A stretch of DNA of 64,000 nt. Origin: a bacterium (GTDB lineage: Bacteria > Vulcanimicrobiota > JABDET01). The DNA is taken from assembly GCA_021817145.1 (NCBI GenBank), contig JAKAVV010000008.1, positions 1 to 64,000 of the forward strand, read 5' to 3'. How positions within the stretch are numbered: the first letter of the stretch is position 1; the number at the start of each line of letters is the position of its first letter. Shown in pieces: positions 54,240-62,782 of the stretch. Made by a program: the position numbers and the translations under genes. The notes beneath the pieces are model-generated. The model was given only the letters and a program-made list of their open reading frames with translations. It ran no database searches and was not told the DNA's origin.

Positions 54240-54639
54240 ACCCAGACGCATTGTCCTGGATTCATGGGCAGTCATGGCATATTTTAAAGATGAACCCTCA
54301 GGGATAAAAGTCGAGGAGATCATTGCTCATGCTCAGGATGCCCGTACTCCTCTTCTTATGACAACAGTTAATGCAGGAGAGATTTTTTACATTTTCAAAA
54401 GACAGGGGTCAGAAGCAGAGGCGAATCAGGCAATCTCTGATCTTCTCACTCTCGGAATTGAATTTGTTTCCGCTGACTGGAAACTCTCGCGGGAAGCAGC
54501 GCTCTTGAAAGCAGCCCACCCTATCTCTTTTGCAGATTGTTTTTCTGCGGCTCTAGCAAAAGTAGAGAATGCGTTCTTGGTGACAGGAGATGAAGAATTT
54601 AAACTGCTTGAAAAAGAGATAAAAATTATATGGGTTTAA
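54229..54639 (+). CDS. PIN-domain ribonuclease toxin (VapC-like)
   Basis: 136 residues with all PIN acidic residues: Asp11 (VLDSWAVMAYF), Glu51 (NAGEIFYI), Asp103 (SFADCFSAALAK) and Asp121 (TGDEEF). Likely cleaves tRNA or other RNA when free of the antitoxin. The gene overlaps the antitoxin, so the two are made together. Unlike the PIN gene at 17783, this copy looks complete. Confidence 0.9.
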   Translation: MAFKPRRIVLDSWAVMAYFKDEPSGIKVEEIIAHAQDARTPLLMTTVNAGEIFYIFKRQGSEAEANQAISDLLTLGIEFVSADWKLSREAALLKAAHPISFADCFSAALAKVENAFLVTGDEEFKLLEKEIKIIWV

Positions 54640-54784
54640 CTGCCTTTCGTTAAATTCATAACTATTTTAATGAAAACTCAAGTCCAGGGAAAAGTGAAGG
54701 CTTAACCAGTTCATTTGTCAGGAAGCAGAAAATAATCATGATAATGAAAAAGGTTTTGCTTGTATCAGCGGAAAAATAAAACTA

Positions 54785-55984
54785 ATGGGCTTAAAATCAC
54801 CTTCTTTAACCCGTTCTCAAAAATCGGCTTTTATCGCTAGTTTTCTCGGATGGACTCTGGATTCTTTTGATTTCTTCCTTCTGGTCTTCGTTATCCCGCA
54901 AATTTCTCATGATCTTTCCCATCCTATTACAGATATTGCTCTCACCATCACCCTTACCCTTGCCATGCGTCCTGTTGGAGCCCTCCTATTTGGCTTTCTG
55001 GCGGATCGATATGGAAGAAAGCCTGCCCTTATGCTGGACATCTTTTTTTACTCGATGATCGAATTTGCAACAGGATTCAGCAGCTCCTACAAAATGTTTT
55101 TAATGCTGCGTATACTCTATGGAATTGGAATGGGGGGAGAATGGGGGGTAGGAGCTGCTTTAACCATGGAAACTGTTCCACAAGAGTCAAGAGGAATACT
55201 GTCAGGTGTTTTGCAAGAAGGGTATGCTGTTGGATACCTTCTGGCTGCTGTCGCTTATTATTTTGTTTTCCCAAGATTCGGATGGAGGGCAATGTTCTGG
55301 CTCGGAATTATCCCTGCATTTCTTCTTGTTTATATTCTAAGTCAGGTAAAAGAATCCCCATCCTGGAGAAAAATTAAGACTGCAAAAGCAAGAGAGCCCA
55401 TTAACTGGAAAAAAATCCTCCCGCTGTTTATTTTCTCTGTTATTCTTATGACAGCTTTTAATCTGATGTCCCATGGAACACAAGATCTTTATCCTGTATT
55501 TTTACAGAAACAGCGTGGATTTTCCGCTCATGAAGTGGCTTTTACCGCCATTTTATACAATATCGGCGGAATCTTAGGAGGAATCTTGTTCGGCTATTAC
55601 TCCCAGAAAAAAGGGAGGAAAAAAGCGATTATCCTCGCCACTTTAATCGGAATCCTTGCCGTTCCAATCTGGGCATTTTCCCCATCTAAAACTCTGCTTG
55701 TTCTGGGCTCTTTCATTCTTCAATTTTTTGTGCAGGGGGCATGGGGGGTTATTCCCGCTCATTTGAATGAACTTTCACCTCAGTCAGCCCGTGGAACTTT
55801 TCCTGGATTTGTGTATCAATTGGGGAACCTTCTTGCTTCAGCCAATGCCTATTTTCAAGCCTGGATGGCTGCAGAACTAAAAGGGAATTATGCCCTTCCT
55901 CTCTCCCTGGTGGCAGCTGTTTCCATGCTGGCAGTGGCATTTTTAACCTGGATCGGACCAGAAGCAAAAGAAGTTGAAATGTAA
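54785..55984 (+). CDS. MFS transporter (metabolite:H+ symporter-like)
   Basis: 399 residues with 12 predicted TM helices. The N-terminus GWTLDSFDFFLLVFVIPQI and the loop 2-3 motif GFLADRYGRKPAL match the metabolite:H+ symporter family (lactate, sialic acid, aromatic acid). GMGGEWGVGAAL in helix 4 and GRKKA in the loop 8-9 copy support this. Substrate unknown; a carboxylate is the best guess. It stands alone, converging on the PQQ-propeller gene. Confidence 0.88.
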   Translation: MGLKSPSLTRSQKSAFIASFLGWTLDSFDFFLLVFVIPQISHDLSHPITDIALTITLTLAMRPVGALLFGFLADRYGRKPALMLDIFFYSMIEFATGFSSSYKMFLMLRILYGIGMGGEWGVGAALTMETVPQESRGILSGVLQEGYAVGYLLAAVAYYFVFPRFGWRAMFWLGIIPAFLLVYILSQVKESPSWRKIKTAKAREPINWKKILPLFIFSVILMTAFNLMSHGTQDLYPVFLQKQRGFSAHEVAFTAILYNIGGILGGILFGYYSQKKGRKKAIILATLIGILAVPIWAFSPSKTLLVLGSFILQFFVQGAWGVIPAHLNELSPQSARGTFPGFVYQLGNLLASANAYFQAWMAAELKGNYALPLSLVAAVSMLAVAFLTWIGPEAKEVEM

Positions 55985-56044
55985 TGATGCCGCGAATTTT
56001 TAACGATATTGAGCTTTTGAAACTCTTTGCCGTGAATTCAAAGT

Positions 56045-57697
56045 TCACAGCAATTTCTTCAGCGGAACCGCGAAGGTATCATTATAGCTGTTGTCAACAA
56101 ATAGCGTCTTTCCAACAACAACAGGGTTCACAAGACCAAATCTTCCCCCTACATAATATCGTTTTAATAATTTGCCGGTTTCAGCATTGTAAGTGAAAAG
56201 ATATGCTCCTGCAGCCAGGATTAGTTTGCTGCCAACAATGATCGGATTTCCTCTCCCACCCCCGGCTGATTTGGGTGGAACCGAAACGGTTGGGATTTTA
56301 GAACTCCAAATAATTTTTCCATTTAATTCCTTGATTGCATAGAGTTTGCTGGTAACAGGGGATCCCACATAAATGATTCCATGATGGATCATAGGCACCC
56401 CTCCTTTGAAAGCTGGGGGAACATACCCTTCCCCCAGGAGATCCACCCATTTTATTTTCCCGCTTGCTGCTTGAACCGCGACAATGGCAGTATTCAGTTT
56501 TTTTGTTTTAGGATAATAGTTGACAATGGTATCTTGAATGACAAGATTGTTTTTTTGATCAACGGCAGGGCTGACATCCCCCATCCCTGTATTGAAAGGT
56601 TTGTATTGTTTTGGCAGGACGGCTTTCCAAACAAATTTTCCATTTTGGATATTAAAAGCGATTAGTTCCCCATAAGGAGGTTTCACAAAGGTGAACCCGA
56701 TGATGCCGATTTTTTCTCGATTGAAGATTTTATGAATTGATACATTATAATAATTTGCGGAACTCATCGAATCAAAGGCAGAAACTCCTGCATATTTTTT
56801 CCATATTGTTTTTCCCGTCTTCGCATTTAAGGCATAAATATGTCCTGACCCATTGGCAAAGATCAGTTTGTGATTGAGATACAAAGCAGTCGGCATGATT
56901 TCCCCTGCTGTAAAATGGACCCATAAAAGTTCTCCTGTGTAAGCGCTGAAAGCGTAAACTCCACCATAACCGTCCCCTCTTCTAATATGTTTTAAGCTGT
57001 GGGTTAAGACAGCAAAAGGTCCGCTTGCTCCACTGAAAGCGGCATTCCCAATCGTCACATAAACAACTCCTTTCGCAACCAGAGGGACTGACATAACAGA
57101 ACCTGCTGTTGTGGCGCTCCAAATCAATTTTCCCGTTTTTGCGTTAACCGCATAAACTCTATTGTCATTTGAAGGGATATAAATGATTCCATTGGCATAA
57201 CTTACTCCCACCGCATCCCCCACAAATTGTGTAAACATAACCGCTGCTCTTGTTTTTCCTAAAACATCTGCTGCTGGAAATTTACTTCTTAAAGAAATAG
57301 CGTCATGCTGACGGTACACCCAGGAGACAGATGGGAATTTGAGGTTTAAAACAGTGTTATGGGTCTTAAATTTATTAAACATGAGCCAGTTGTTCGAAGA
57401 CGTCAATTTTTGGGGTTTATTTTTAGGAATGTATTGGACAGTTGTCCATAAAGGTAGAGGGAAGTCTCCATAAGTAAAATAAGTAGTTTTATAGATCTTT
57501 TTGCTGCTGCTTCTGCATGTCACGATTTTGACTTTCATTGGAATTCCTGTCAAAGGTGATTTTAAAATCACCTTTTTTATCAGTACATAGACTTTGGTTA
57601 AAGTATTCCCATCAGCAGGATAAGCCGCAAAAACTACGCAAGCCATTAAGGATAAAAGCAAGGAAATTTGCATGAAAAAAAACACTTTCTTTTTCAC
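56045..57697 (-). CDS. Exported PQQ-type beta-propeller protein
   Basis: About 550 residues from GTG 57697 (signal peptide VFFFMQISLLLSLMACVVFA); in-frame ATGs at 57730 and 57769 would add a polar extension. The body has at least six PQQ-like repeats of the type VYAVNAKTGKLIW, IYALNAKTGKTIW, LIAFNIQNGKFVW, YAIKELNGKIIW. Residues of quinoprotein dehydrogenase active sites are not evident and there is no CxxCH, so it may be a binding propeller without oxidase activity. Periplasmic or surface location. Not linked to other genes. Confidence 0.75.
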   Translation of the reverse strand: MKKKVFFFMQISLLLSLMACVVFAAYPADGNTLTKVYVLIKKVILKSPLTGIPMKVKIVTCRSSSKKIYKTTYFTYGDFPLPLWTTVQYIPKNKPQKLTSSNNWLMFNKFKTHNTVLNLKFPSVSWVYRQHDAISLRSKFPAADVLGKTRAAVMFTQFVGDAVGVSYANGIIYIPSNDNRVYAVNAKTGKLIWSATTAGSVMSVPLVAKGVVYVTIGNAAFSGASGPFAVLTHSLKHIRRGDGYGGVYAFSAYTGELLWVHFTAGEIMPTALYLNHKLIFANGSGHIYALNAKTGKTIWKKYAGVSAFDSMSSANYYNVSIHKIFNREKIGIIGFTFVKPPYGELIAFNIQNGKFVWKAVLPKQYKPFNTGMGDVSPAVDQKNNLVIQDTIVNYYPKTKKLNTAIVAVQAASGKIKWVDLLGEGYVPPAFKGGVPMIHHGIIYVGSPVTSKLYAIKELNGKIIWSSKIPTVSVPPKSAGGGRGNPIIVGSKLILAAGAYLFTYNAETGKLLKRYYVGGRFGLVNPVVVGKTLFVDNSYNDTFAVPLKKLL

Positions 57698-57897
57698 GAT
57701 TGTTCTGGTTCCTTTTTTGTTAGAATCCATCAGGTTACTGCCATGGGAAGAGTGGGGAAAGATTATCATATCTATTTAGAAGGTTGATTTATATTTACAG
57801 CTTTAAACTCCTTTTTTTATGAACGCAGAAAATTAAAGTACGGGTTGATTTTATAAAGTGACGCTGTGTGCGACATAGAAGAAGGACACCGAAAGTC

Positions 57898-57974
57898 TGG
57901 CGCGCCCGAGAGGATTCGAACCTCCGACCTCAAGATCCGCAATCTTGCACTCTATCCAACTGAGCTACGGGCGC
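57898..57974 (-). tRNA. tRNA-Arg (anticodon GCG)
   Basis: Complete cloverleaf on the minus strand: acceptor GCGCCCG/CGGGCGC, D arm with AGCTCAGTTGGATAGAG, anticodon stem CAAGA/TCTTG with loop TTGCGGA, T arm GGAGG-TTCGAAT-CCTCT, discriminator G and an encoded CCA. The anticodon at 57938-57940 reads GCG, decoding CGC and CGU. Most bacteria use ACG (inosine-modified) here. Confidence 0.95.
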
Positions 57975-58116
57975 ATCTTATTTCTTGGTTTCCTTTCATT
58001 CAAGAGCAACTCCTTCAAAAGAAGAGATTGGGAAAGAATTAAAACAGAGCAGTGAACAAAGAAAAAATAAGATTTACATCACAGGAATTCAATAAAGAAA
58101 TTTGAATAAACATATC

Positions 58117-58608
58117 ATGCCTTTTATTGGAATCGGAAAAAAACCGCTTGAAGTTGGAGAAAAAGCTCCTGATTTCTCTCTTCAAGCCAGCAGCGGAAAA
58201 ACCGTTTCTTTAAAAGATTTTAAAGGGAAAAAAGTTCTTCTTTTTTTCTTTCGCGGAACCTGGTGCCCCCAGTGCAGCAATCATATGAGACAAATCAACA
58301 AAGAACTCTTTTCGTTAACCTCAGATGGAATTTCAGTTCTTGGAATTTGCTGCCAGGGATTTGAACCTTTAGCCGCCTTTTTTAACAAAGAAAAGTTATT
58401 TTTCCCTTTGTTAAGCGACAAAACAAGAGAAACAGCTAAAGCTTATGGGGTATATGTGTATTTAAGCTGGGATTCAGCGAATATTGCGCGTCCTTCATTT
58501 TTCTTAATCGATGAGCAGGGAATCATTCAGTACCGCTACATTGGAAATCATCAATGGGACAGACCTGATATGGAAGAGATAAAAGGAGGATTTAAAATCC
58601 TTGATTGA
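58117..58608 (+). CDS. Peroxiredoxin (AhpC/TSA family)
   Basis: Thiol peroxidase of 163 residues from ATG 58117 (a TTG at 58102 adds five). The thioredoxin fold starts GEKAPDFSLQASSGK; the peroxidatic Cys is in GTWCPQC (Cys50, with Cys53 in CxxC spacing, unlike the usual single Cys). GICCQGFEPL has two more Cys. The end overlaps purB by 8 bp. Likely reduces peroxides or acts as a bacterioferritin-comigratory-type protein. Confidence 0.86.
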   Translation: MPFIGIGKKPLEVGEKAPDFSLQASSGKTVSLKDFKGKKVLLFFFRGTWCPQCSNHMRQINKELFSLTSDGISVLGICCQGFEPLAAFFNKEKLFFPLLSDKTRETAKAYGVYVYLSWDSANIARPSFFLIDEQGIIQYRYIGNHQWDRPDMEEIKGGFKILD

Positions 58609-59923
58609 CCGCTACACAAAGCCAGAAATGGCAGAAATTTGGAGTGAAGAGAACCGTTTTAAAATATGGCTCAAAATTGAACTTTTAGCCTGTGAAGCCT
58701 GGAACCGTATTGGAGATATCCCTGACAAATCACTTCAAACAATCAAGGAAAAAGCGGGTTTTGATATTCAGGAAATTAAAAAATCGGAAGAAACAAATCA
58801 GCATGAAATGATCGCGTTCCTGGAATCAGTGCAGAAAAAAGTTGGTCCAGAAAGTCGTTATATCCATTTTGGATTGACCTCTTCTGATGTCATGGATACA
58901 GCTTTAGCGGTTCAATTAAAAGAATCAGGCGAATTAATCCTGAAAGAACTCAGCCAGTTAACTAAAACCGTGAAAGAAAAAACGATTCAATATCAAGGAA
59001 TTCCTTGTGTTGCCAGAACCCATGGGATTCATGCTGAGCCCACAACCTTTGGATTAAAGCTGCTGGTCTGGCTTGCTGAACTTGAAAGAAGTCAGGCAAG
59101 AATTGAACAGGGGATTCATGAAATTGCCGCAGGGAAAATTTCGGGGGCTGTTGGCACTTATGCGAATCTTCATCCTGATGTTGAAACTTATGTGTGCAAA
59201 TCTCTTGGATTAACCCCTGAACCTGCTGCCACCCAAATTGTGCAGAGAGACAGACATGCCTATTTTCTATCCTCTTTAGCCTTGCTGGGTTCTTCTCTCG
59301 AAAAAATGGGGATGGAGATCAGAAACTTGCAGAGAACCGAAATCGGAGAAGTGGAAGAACCTTTTGGGAAAGGACAAAAAGGCTCCTCAGCAATGCCGCA
59401 CAAAAAGAATCCTGTTTTATCAGAGAGAATTTGCGGCTTAGCAAGGCTTTTGCGTGGATATGCTTTAACCGGATATGAAAATGTGGCATTATGGCATGAA
59501 CGAGATATTTCTCATTCTTCTGTTGAGCGAGTTTCTTTAACTGATTCCTGCATTCTGATTCATTATATGCTGGTTATGTTTTCAAAAATTATTCAGGGAC
59601 TGAGAGTTTATCCTGAAAGAATGAAAGAAAACCTGGAGAGAAATGGGGGGATCATTTATTCGGGGAGACTTCTCTTAAAACTGATTGAACAAGGGATGCT
59701 CCGCCAGGATGCTTATGAGTTGGTGCAGTCACTGGCACTAAAAGCCATTGAGGAAAAAAAATCGTTTCAAGAGCTGGTTCAAGGGTCTCAAGCCATTAAA
59801 GAAAAAATCAATTCAAGCGATCTCGGAGAGATTTTCAATCCTAAGTGGTTTCTGCGTTACGAAGGGAATATTTATGAAAGGTTCGGGTTAAAGACAGATC
59901 AAATACCTGCTGCCGCAAACTAA
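58601..59923 (+). CDS. purB: Adenylosuccinate lyase
   Basis: Catalyses two steps of purine synthesis (SAICAR to AICAR, adenylosuccinate to AMP). 440 residues with IDRYTKPEMAEIWSEENRF at the start, the catalytic His in RTHGIHAEPTTFG, and the fumarase-superfamily signature GSSAMPHKKNP. Start is TTG 58601 after AAAGGAGG. It converges on the small aspartic protease with a 4-bp stop overlap. Confidence 0.96.
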   Translation: MIDRYTKPEMAEIWSEENRFKIWLKIELLACEAWNRIGDIPDKSLQTIKEKAGFDIQEIKKSEETNQHEMIAFLESVQKKVGPESRYIHFGLTSSDVMDTALAVQLKESGELILKELSQLTKTVKEKTIQYQGIPCVARTHGIHAEPTTFGLKLLVWLAELERSQARIEQGIHEIAAGKISGAVGTYANLHPDVETYVCKSLGLTPEPAATQIVQRDRHAYFLSSLALLGSSLEKMGMEIRNLQRTEIGEVEEPFGKGQKGSSAMPHKKNPVLSERICGLARLLRGYALTGYENVALWHERDISHSSVERVSLTDSCILIHYMLVMFSKIIQGLRVYPERMKENLERNGGIIYSGRLLLKLIEQGMLRQDAYELVQSLALKAIEEKKSFQELVQGSQAIKEKINSSDLGEIFNPKWFLRYEGNIYERFGLKTDQIPAAAN

Positions 59924-60303
59924 ATCAGATCCATCATTGGAGCATCTGGGGACAAAGGATTAGGAGATAACTTTCCCGATTTCGGATTTACCACAAGATC
60001 AAGAGCCTCCAGCGGGATCTGTCCAATCAAAGATTGAGAACCTTCAGGCAGTTCTAAAACATCAAAGGTTGCCGATCTGCCGAGAATTTCAAGGGTTACT
60101 GCAGTATAAAGATCTCGAGACTCAATTTGATTATTTGCGTAACGAACTGGCACTGCTCTCATTTTGCGCAAAGAAAGTCTCTTGATAAAGTTCGCAGGGA
60201 GCGCAAGCAGAGTTGCTCCTGTATCCACAAGGGCTTCTGTTTCTAAATACTTTTGCGGATCGAAAATATTCCATACTTTAATTTTTTCCATCACTTTCCC
60301 CAT
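59920..60303 (-). CDS. Small retropepsin-like aspartic protease
   Basis: 127 residues with a single clan AA motif: LVDTGATLLALP (Asp27 in DTGA). Being one half of a pepsin-type site, it must work as a homodimer. The second half (LGRSATFDVLELPEGSQSLIGQIPLEALDL) matches the ILG-type end of the fold. A Met at residue 5 is another possible start. Target unknown; family members are common orphan genes in bacteria. Confidence 0.8.
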   Translation of the reverse strand: MGKVMEKIKVWNIFDPQKYLETEALVDTGATLLALPANFIKRLSLRKMRAVPVRYANNQIESRDLYTAVTLEILGRSATFDVLELPEGSQSLIGQIPLEALDLVVNPKSGKLSPNPLSPDAPMMDLI

Positions 60304-60383
60304 CGCAGCGCATTTCTGTCTTACCTGAAATTTTCGTTATTAAAAGGGGCATCCCTCCAATTTTGTTAACACCGCCTCCGGAT

Positions 60384-61421
60384 TTAACAAATTCGAGGCA
60401 GCTGCTCTCCGCTCAGAAAATCAAGGATGCGATTTGTTCCGAGCTGGCTTTTTGCCGTAACCATTCCCCTTGCTCCAGAAGAGACCACACGCCCAATCGC
60501 ACAGGCGTCTTTTCCAAGGGGATAGGAGTGGAAAATCTCTAAAGCGCGTTGGGCATGATTTTCAGGAAGAAAAACCGCGAACCTTCCTTCATTTGCCACA
60601 TACAAGGGATCCAGTCCTAAAATTTCGCAGGCTCCTTGAACCTCTTCTCTTACAGGCACAGCTTCTTCTTCAATTCTTATCTGGGAGGAAGAAGTTTCAG
60701 CGATTTCCAGAAGAGCTGTTGCCAGCCCTCCGCGGGTTAAATCGCGCAGAGCATGAACCTCAACCCCTTTCTCTAATAAATCCAGTGTTAAATCCGATAC
60801 AGGAGCGCAGTCGCTTTCAATCTCTGTTTCAAAATCAAGCCCTTCGCGAACAGCCATAATGGCAATTCCATGACGGCCAATATCCCCGCTTAACAAAACA
60901 ACATCCCCTGAAACAACTCTTTTAGGGGAAATTTCAACTCCGGATTCCACGACTCCAATCCCTGCTGTGTTAATGAAAATCCCATCCCCTTTCCCTTTAT
61001 CAACCACTTTTGTGTCTCCTGTAACAATCTCGACATGAGCGAATCGAGCGGCTTTTCCCATAGATTGAACCACTTGATATAATGCCTCAAGAGGAAATCC
61101 TTCTTCTAAAATAAAACCAACGCTTAAATAAAGAGGTTTTGCTCCGCACATAGCCAGATCATTCACTGTTCCATTCACAGCCAATGTGCCAATATTCCCG
61201 CCAGGAAAAAAAATAGGACGAATCACGTATGAATCAGTTGTAAAAGCGAGCTTCAAATTTCCGAAATCAATGACTGCCCCATCATGTCTTGTTTCTAAAA
61301 ACGAATTGCGAAATTCAGGAAGAAAGAGTTTTTCTATCAGCTGATTGGTTAACTTTCCTCCTCCCCCATGTCCAATCTGGATTTTATTATAATCTATAAT
61401 AGGCAGAGGACAATTGTTCAT
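60384..61421 (-). CDS. hypE: Hydrogenase maturation protein HypE
   Basis: Dehydrates the carbamoyl group on its C-terminal Cys to the cyanide ligand of [NiFe]-hydrogenase. 345 residues, AIRS-type fold ([13 protein letters not shown] near the start, [33 protein letters not shown]). It ends PRIC with the obligatory C-terminal Cys. It overlaps hypD by 4 bp. Confidence 0.97.
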   Translation of the reverse strand: MNNCPLPIIDYNKIQIGHGGGGKLTNQLIEKLFLPEFRNSFLETRHDGAVIDFGNLKLAFTTDSYVIRPIFFPGGNIGTLAVNGTVNDLAMCGAKPLYLSVGFILEEGFPLEALYQVVQSMGKAARFAHVEIVTGDTKVVDKGKGDGIFINTAGIGVVESGVEISPKRVVSGDVVLLSGDIGRHGIAIMAVREGLDFETEIESDCAPVSDLTLDLLEKGVEVHALRDLTRGGLATALLEIAETSSSQIRIEEEAVPVREEVQGACEILGLDPLYVANEGRFAVFLPENHAQRALEIFHSYPLGKDACAIGRVVSSGARGMVTAKSQLGTNRILDFLSGEQLPRIC

Positions 61422-62527
61422 CTCGCAGCTCCTTGAGTAGTGGAAAATCGGCGATATCTGTAATAAGCGGCGCAGGCCCCTTCAGAAGAGACCATAGGAG
61501 CTCCTAAGGGATGGTCAGGACTGCAGCTTTTCCCAAAAGCAGGGCATTCATGAGGCTTTTTAACCCCCTGCAAAACAAGTCCGCTGATACACTCAGAGGG
61601 CTCTTGTTTTGATATTCCAGAAACATGAAACCGCTTTTCAGCGTCATAATCCTGATACTGTTCTCTTAATCCTAATCCGCTCCGAGGAATTTCCCCAATC
61701 CCTCTCCATTTTCTTGGAACAACTTGAAAAACATTTTGAATCAACTGGCGAGCCCGCGCATTCCCCTCTTTTCTCACAGAGCGAGTATATTGATTCTCAA
61801 CTTCAGATCTCCCTTCTTCCAATTCTTTGACACACAGATAAACACCCTGCAGAATATCCAGAGGTTCAAATCCTGTCACAACAATCGGAACTTTGTATTT
61901 TTCTGCGAGGGGTTCATATTCCTCATATCCCATCACTGTGCAAACATGTCCTGCCGCAAGAAAACCTTGAACCTTGTTTTGATGGGAAGAAAGAATGGCT
62001 TCCATGGCAGGAGGAACCAGAACATGGGAGATCAAAAGAGAGAAATTTTTTATCCCCTGCTCTTTAGCTTGATAAACAGCCATGGCATTTGCAGGAGCCG
62101 TTGTTTCAAAACCGACCGCAAAAAAAACAACCTGTTTATCCAGAGAATTCTTTGCATATTTTAAAGCATCAAGAGGGGAATAAACAATGCGCACATCCCC
62201 CCCTGCAGCTTTCACTGAAAACAGATCCCCTTTTGTTCCAGGAACCCGAAGCATATCTCCAAAAGAGCAGAAAACAACTTCAGGAAGCAGCGCAATCTCA
62301 ATCGCTTTATCAATCAATTCAACTGGAGTTACGCAAACAGGGCAGCCTGGACCATGAATTAAGGAAATCTTTTCAGGCAGAAGTTCATCAATTCCAAACT
62401 TTACAATAGTATGGGTCTGTCCACCGCAGACTTCCATAATCATCCATTCCCGAGTCGTGATTCGTCTGATCGAATCGGCAAACTGCCGCGCCGCTTTTCC
62501 GTCTCTGTACTCATCAATGAACTTCAC
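61418..62527 (-). CDS. hypD: Hydrogenase maturation protein HypD
   Basis: Iron-sulfur scaffold on which Fe(CN)2CO is assembled together with HypC. 369 residues: [26 protein letters not shown] with two conserved Cys, [27 protein letters not shown] and a C-terminal [26 protein letters not shown] carrying cluster Cys. It overlaps hypC by 4 bp. Confidence 0.97.
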   Translation of the reverse strand: MKFIDEYRDGKAARQFADSIRRITTREWMIMEVCGGQTHTIVKFGIDELLPEKISLIHGPGCPVCVTPVELIDKAIEIALLPEVVFCSFGDMLRVPGTKGDLFSVKAAGGDVRIVYSPLDALKYAKNSLDKQVVFFAVGFETTAPANAMAVYQAKEQGIKNFSLLISHVLVPPAMEAILSSHQNKVQGFLAAGHVCTVMGYEEYEPLAEKYKVPIVVTGFEPLDILQGVYLCVKELEEGRSEVENQYTRSVRKEGNARARQLIQNVFQVVPRKWRGIGEIPRSGLGLREQYQDYDAEKRFHVSGISKQEPSECISGLVLQGVKKPHECPAFGKSCSPDHPLGAPMVSSEGACAAYYRYRRFSTTQGAAR

Positions 62528-62769
62528 GAATTTAGCTCCTTCAATTCATCCATTTTTCGCAAATACTCAAAAACCTGAAAAGCTTCTTTTTCATCCACTT
62601 TGCTGATCGCAAATCCAACATGTACAATCACGTATTCTCCTATTTTTGCATCAGGAACAAATGCCAGATTCACTTCTTTCACAATTCCTCCGAAATTGAC
62701 TTTTCCTGTTCTCATCATGGTGTTTTCTTCTGAGAGACTCATAATTTTTCCAGGGACAGCAAGACACAT
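62524..62769 (-). CDS. hypC: Hydrogenase maturation chaperone HypC
   Basis: 81 residues beginning MCLAVPGKI, with the essential Cys2 that binds the iron ligand complex. The OB-fold core is [32 protein letters not shown]. It forms a complex with HypD and hands the Fe unit to the large subunit. GGAGG lies before the ATG, in the short gap to hypF. Confidence 0.97.
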   Translation of the reverse strand: MCLAVPGKIMSLSEENTMMRTGKVNFGGIVKEVNLAFVPDAKIGEYVIVHVGFAISKVDEKEAFQVFEYLRKMDELKELNS

Positions 62770-62782
62770 CTTTCACCCCTCC

